Made by a program: the position numbers and the translations under genes. A DNA stretch of 64,000 nucleotides from Glandiceps talaboti (Eukaryota > Hemichordata > Enteropneusta > Spengelidae), in the NCBI RefSeq assembly GCF_964340395.1, contig NC_135569.1:14388519-14452518 (forward strand). Reading direction: 5' to 3'. Below are positions 59,461 to 64,000 of this stretch, piece by piece; the stretch's first letter is position 1; every line of letters starts with the position of its first letter. The notes beneath the pieces are model-generated. The model searched no databases, was not told where the DNA came from, and saw only the letters and a program-made list of their open reading frames with translations.

Positions 59461-60170
59461 TATTCCAAACTTTGCATGATGAGCTAGTATTTTTTCTGTG
59501 TATATTTCAGTACATTTGCCATCAGTTTCTGAACTATTATATGTCCTCAGCTGTCATAACAGCAAACCGTCACTTTCTCCCTGCCATTATACCGTCTACC
59601 TTGCAAGTACAAGTTGTAGTATGTGTATTTTATTCACCTTCTAAATACACTCTGAGGTAATGTTTATTATTACGAAAATAGTGTTCAACTTGTGAACGGA
59701 AGTCTTATCTGTTCAGTCACAGTCAGGGGTCAAGTTTTTGTCATGATTGTCTGCATCTAATCACTCTTCCCTGGATGCCATTAATTGGATCTCATACACA
59801 GAAAATACACTCCTGCCACCGACATTTGATAAATTTGCTACTCTGCTGATACACCGGTCTTCACGCTTTTCCCTGATTGGTCAATAGCCTTATTTGTAAC
59901 TGTCAATCGACATTTAACGCCCACGCCGGAGTACAAGTATGTATGTATGTACATGTATGTATGTATGTATGTATGTATGTATGTGTGCATGTGTGTGTGC
60001 ATGCGTGTGTTTGTTTGATGCGTGCATTTATTAAAAACAGGCAGAGCGGCATCAAACATATCTTTCAAATTATCTTTATTGCTTGGTCTCTAATATCTAT
60101 CTTACAAAGATGCCAATAAAGATCTCCAATCCAAGATTTCTGAGAGACTGCGATATATATCCTGCAATCA
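59461..60170. other. Intergenic / 3' flank of the SAS10/UTP3 gene
   Basis: Unique DNA plus a (GTAT)n run near 59937-60010. No gene recognised. Confidence 0.5.
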
Positions 60171-63145
60171 TTATGTCTTGATCTTTATACTCTTAATAAC
60201 TCCAGCTCGTATACCCGATGGTTCACCACCATATCGTTGAATTTCTCGTCGAACTTCACGCACCTACAAAATAAAGACACATGTAATAATTCTTAATGTA
60301 AACAGCACTAAAAACGTTCCCATCAAATTTCAACCCAAGCGGCTCAAATAATTTTGGAATTATAGATTTTTGAACAAAAAGACAAATGTTTAGCCCTAAT
60401 TTGCATATCACTGATGGTATCATCACATCATGAACAATTTCTAATCTAAACACCCCTAAAAATGTTCCCACCTAATTTTCATACCGATGTGCCAAGTAGA
60501 TTTTTGACAAAATTCACTTTTTGACCAAAATCCCACATCGGTGGTAAGATCATTTTGATTTGAACAATTTCCCAACTAGACACCCACAGTAATACACAAA
60601 CCAAATATCATGGCAATCGGTACAGCCGTTTTTGACTTTTTTACACACATAAACATCCACAGACAGACAGACAGACAGACAGACACTTTAAAATACCTAT
60701 TAGCACTGCTGAACCTTAACAGTTCAGTTGTGCTAAGAACACGCACACAGCTATTCAATCCATGGTTCATGCTATCAGTGGCGATGTAAGGATTGGAATG
60801 GATTACTTTTTTTTCGTCAAGACAGACTTTTTCTATAAGTGTCTCTAAGTAAATTTTCACATTTTTTTTCTACATGCATTCTTTGAGCCCTATTAACAGA
60901 GAGGGTGGAAATCAGTGAGGATATATAATTTCCCATACAATCAGTATTCTTTATTTACCTGCCCTTTTCTTCTAATCTTAGCTTTCCTGTATTTTTCTCT
61001 ATGCTTCACCCTTGGATTACGGTTTAGCTTCTTCCGTTTCGGAGTAAGACCTTTGTTTTTGGAAATCTGTTAAATGGAGATACAAAAAAGTCAACTCATA
61101 ATGCATTCATATCATTAAAGGCACATGGGTAGAACTGAGAACATGCTCTGAGACAAAAAAAAATCCAAAACTTATAGAAAACCAATCTTGTATGGTACTG
61201 ACACAAAAGGAGTGTGAACTCTCTAAACAACATTGGCAGGTTTTCTCATGTCTATAGCAGTTTTTGAGTGCAACCAAAAACTACATGTACCAGTACCAGT
61301 ATGACAGAATTCTTCCAACCATCCAAGTTTGCTTGTCACAAGCTTCATTAAAAACTACACATGTATTCCCTTGGAATAGGTTCCTCTGTCTAAGATAATT
61401 TACAACCAGTGATAGGCAAGCATTTACAATGTACATGCTAAACTTGTCACAAACAGGGCAAGTAAACACATGAATTTAATTAGATTAATAATACTTGTGA
61501 CAGCATATTGGAAGTATCACACACAAGTAACTTGTCTGTGGAAGTATGGAGATTTGTATTAAATTTCATCATTTGATAAGACGAGTTTTATGGCCTCTTT
61601 ACCTAAAAAGACCATATTCACAGACAAATTTAAAGTTCTCCTGGTATTTCATATACACAAAGAAGCCATAAAACTATTCATACAAGTCTGTAGTGCAAAC
61701 ATGCTGTGCCAAGTGTTATTAGTCCAATTCATTTATATTATATACTTTTCCCATTGGTAACAGGTTCCTGTTGTTAATGCTTGCATGTCACTGGTTGTAA
61801 GGTTACCTCATTAATCACTAGTATAAAGATTAACTGTTAATCAGATAAATCTACTCCCAATGATCTTGCTATCACTTCATCATACACATGACTTGTTCCA
61901 CAACACAAAACACCAGTCATGCACCGAGTTCACTTGTACCGGTATTCAGTGAAGTTGTTAGTTTACTGCATAGCTGTGTGTGTAATGTAATGCGGGTATG
62001 TCTAGTAGGCTAGCCAGCCTTGGCCACAATTTGCTTACAATTTAACACCAGGAAGTGACAGATTACAATCAAATTATTATTAATGCATAACATTATTCAT
62101 TCAGGCTCCCTAACTGTTTCAACACGATTAAACTTATTAAATATACTATGATTAACCGAAGAACTTTTACTGTTTTGATCCTAGGTATTTGACTACACAA
62201 GTCATGTACTCCTCTCAACATTTCAGTATATGCTTAGATTGGCATGTACTAATGAATTCCAGCATGGTAGTTAGACCCATTCCTTAGTTCAAGTTCAACG
62301 AAACTAACCTCATATGTGATAGCTCTCTTGGTGTTTGGATCAGTCTCATCATCTTCCTCTGCTTCTTCATTTTCACCATCATCATCACGATGTCTGTCAC
62401 AAAAAGATAGCATGGATGATTTACTTGATTGCAAACTACCAGTACATGTACAATATTAAGTGAAATATTAAAGCACGGTAGATAAGTCTGATAAGACTCC
62501 CTAGTAATATAAATATGACATAGTGTTCAATTGACTCCCTAGTAAGATAAATATCAAGCAGTGTTCAATTGATAAATTAATGCATTCAATTGACTCCCTA
62601 GTAATATGAATGATGCCATGTTCGATTGACCTTCTAGTAAGATGTATATTATGCAGTGTTCAATTGACTCCCTAGTAAGATAAATATTGTAAATTAATGC
62701 ATTCAATTGACTCCCTAGTAAAATAAATGATACATGTACATTTGACTATCTAGTAAGATGAATATGATGCAGTGTTTGATTGACTCCCTAGTAAGATAAA
62801 TATGATGCAGTGTTTAATTTGACTCCCTAGTAAGATAAATATGATGCAGTGTTTGATTTACTCCCTAGTAAGATAAATATGATATATGTTTGTTTCCCTG
62901 GTAAGATGAATATGATAGTGTTTGATTGACTCCCTGGTAAGATGAATATGATAGTGTTTGAACAACTCCCTTGTAAGATGTCTATGAAGCAGTGTTTAAT
63001 CTGTTGTGAATAATACATACTCTGGTTCTATTTCTTCCCTTGTATTTCTCTCCTTGGCTAATCGTTTCATCTCACTGTAATAATTGAGTGCCTGGATCTC
63101 ATCTGATGTAAACATCTGTTCATCTGCTTTCCTCTTCTTTCTCTC
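60171..63145 (-). CDS. UTP3: SAS10/UTP3, C-terminal four exons (partial; 5' end beyond window)
   Basis: Exons in transcript order: 63145-63021, 62393-62309, 61066-60959, 60263-60171 (stop TAA at 60171-60173). All junctions are in frame, 136 residues. The end is the diagnostic Sas10 C-terminal domain: KRAITYE, ISKNKGLTPKRKKLNRNPRV, KHREKYRKAKIRRKGQ, VREVRREIQRYGGEPSGIRA and GVIKSIKIKT. The first visible exon is acidic/basic and helical (FTSDEIQALNYYSEMKRL). SAS10/UTP3 is a nucleolar component of the small-subunit processome, needed for early cleavages of 18S pre-rRNA. The gene looks intact and conserved; upstream exons including the Sas10/Utp3/C1D domain lie right of the window. Confidence 0.95.
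60320..60740. repeat. Dispersed repeat ending in (CAGA)n and TTCAGTTGTGCTAA, copy 2
   Basis: Partner of 57080-57590, same orientation. The simple repeat is (CAGA)n here (60660-60692). It lies inside the last SAS10/UTP3 intron. Confidence 0.85.
61080..62300. other. Intron of SAS10/UTP3, no other feature
   Basis: AT-rich unique intronic DNA between exons 60959-61066 and 62309-62393. No ORF or RNA gene recognised. Confidence 0.6.
62490..62995. repeat. About 35-45-bp minisatellite in a SAS10/UTP3 intron
   Basis: More than ten units of TTGACTCCCTAGTAAGATAA plus ATATGATGCAGTGTT, with variable linkers (some with TAAATTAATGCATTCAA). Confidence 0.9.
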
Positions 63146-63605
63146 CTAAACAAAAATGAGAAAACAAAGAATATTTGTATTAACAGAATATGCAAAAGAG
63201 GTCAACTGTTGGAAGTCACGACACAAGTACAAATTTACCATGTTAGGAAAAATACATAAGTTTATGTACAAATAAAATCTTTATCAAACATATTTTACAG
63301 GATTTTAGTGACTAAGAAGTGTGTTTCTTTCTTTTGCATTTTGTGTATTGTATGTATGTTTTCCACTCTTCCATATTTTTTTTCTAAAAGAAGAAATTTT
63401 CTGCTCAAGAACAGACAATGGAAGCATCACAATCATGATGATATTTAGCTGATCTTGGGATCTAGATAATATTTCATGATATCTATGTATGGTTACACTG
63501 ATTGTAAATCTCCACATTGTTGAACTGAATACACATTGTCACACAACATAATCCTGAAAATTTTCGCCAAAGACTTATGTTTGCTTATTTCATTGGAAAA
63601 CAGAA

Positions 63606-64000
63606 ATGCAAAAATAAGTAGTGATTAAAATGCCTTCTTGTACATGAACACAATGTACCAGTCTGGTAATTAGTAAAAAATAAGTAGTGACTAAAATGTC
63701 TTCTTGTACATGAACACAATGTACCAGTCTGGTAATTAGTAAAAAATAAGTAGTGACTAAAATGCCTTCTTGTACATGAACACAATGTACCAGTCTGGTA
63801 ATTAGTAAAAAATAAGTAGTGACTAAAATACCTTCTTGTACATGAACACAATGTACCAGTCTGGTAATTAGTAAAAAATAAGTAGTGACTAAAATGCCTT
63901 CTTGTACATGAACACAATGTACCAGTCTGGTAATTTGTAAATATTAGTAGTGACTAAAATGCCTTCTTGTACATGAACACAATGTACCAGTCTGGTAATT
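63606..64000. repeat. 66-bp minisatellite, six copies, reaching the window end
   Basis: The unit contains AAAATGCCTTCTTGTACATG, AACACAATGTACCAGTCTGG and TAATTAGTAAAAAATAAGTA. Copies are nearly identical. The period is a multiple of three, so a minus-strand frame stays open through all copies; this is a by-product and not evidence of a gene. Confidence 0.95.

Noticed and set aside
63585-63917. 110-codon frame of 22-residue repeats (CSCTRRHFSHYLF...)
   Set aside because: Product of a 66-bp minisatellite whose period is a multiple of three; it lies within an intron region.

Overview
The window is nuclear DNA of an invertebrate animal. It has split genes with GT-AG introns, AT-rich non-coding DNA, long microsatellites and many animal transposon families. 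The gene content (PIDD-like death-domain protein, SLC45 transporter, SAS10/UTP3, prenylated GTPase, Crypton, Penelope and Academ-like elements) would suit a marine invertebrate such as a cephalochordate, hemichordate or lophotrochozoan. I cannot fix the phylum from sequence alone.

Layout. 1-142: last exon of a death-domain gene on +. 4634-17863 (-): complete ten-exon gene for a 1812-residue LRR-ZU5-ZU5-UPA-death-domain protein of the PIDD1 family, tail-to-tail with the first gene and clearly its paralogue. 20863-25999 (-): complete six-exon SLC45-type sugar/proton transporter gene (665 aa). 27.0-30.6 kb: repeat debris with two non-LTR retrotransposon ends. 31194-40125: one 8.9-kb DNA transposon with near-identical terminal inverted repeats, subterminal arrays of the 12-bp palindrome TCGTAATTACGA, and one intronless 1505-aa ORF. 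Its protein has zinc-binding ends, a candidate DDE core and an XPG/FEN1-like nuclease region; it best resembles the Academ (AcademX) superfamily. 40803-46426 (-): 3' five exons of a GTPase gene with a duplicated N-terminal module and a C-terminal CaaX box. One of its introns holds two Penelope-like copies in CATA repeats, one of them split by a 266-bp MITE with a 9-bp target duplication. 46921-48252 (+): intact Crypton-type tyrosine recombinase ORF followed by a duplicated hairpin-bearing flank. 49.3-56.5 kb: tandem segmental array of about five units with non-LTR retrotransposon tails and nested MITEs. 56593-56852: palindrome with a hammerhead-ribozyme-like core next to a repeat tail. 57-60 kb: dispersed and tandem repeats. 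60171-63145 (-): C-terminal four exons of SAS10/UTP3; 62.5-63.0 and 63.6-64.0 kb are minisatellites in its introns.

The host genes share no pathway except that the PIDD-like pair and the GTPase could both belong to innate immunity or stress signalling. The strongest candidate for an undescribed system is the 31.2-40.1 kb element. Exon coordinates were worked out by hand from splice sites and reading phase. The CDS lengths of the two complete spliced genes divide by three, and every junction keeps frame.
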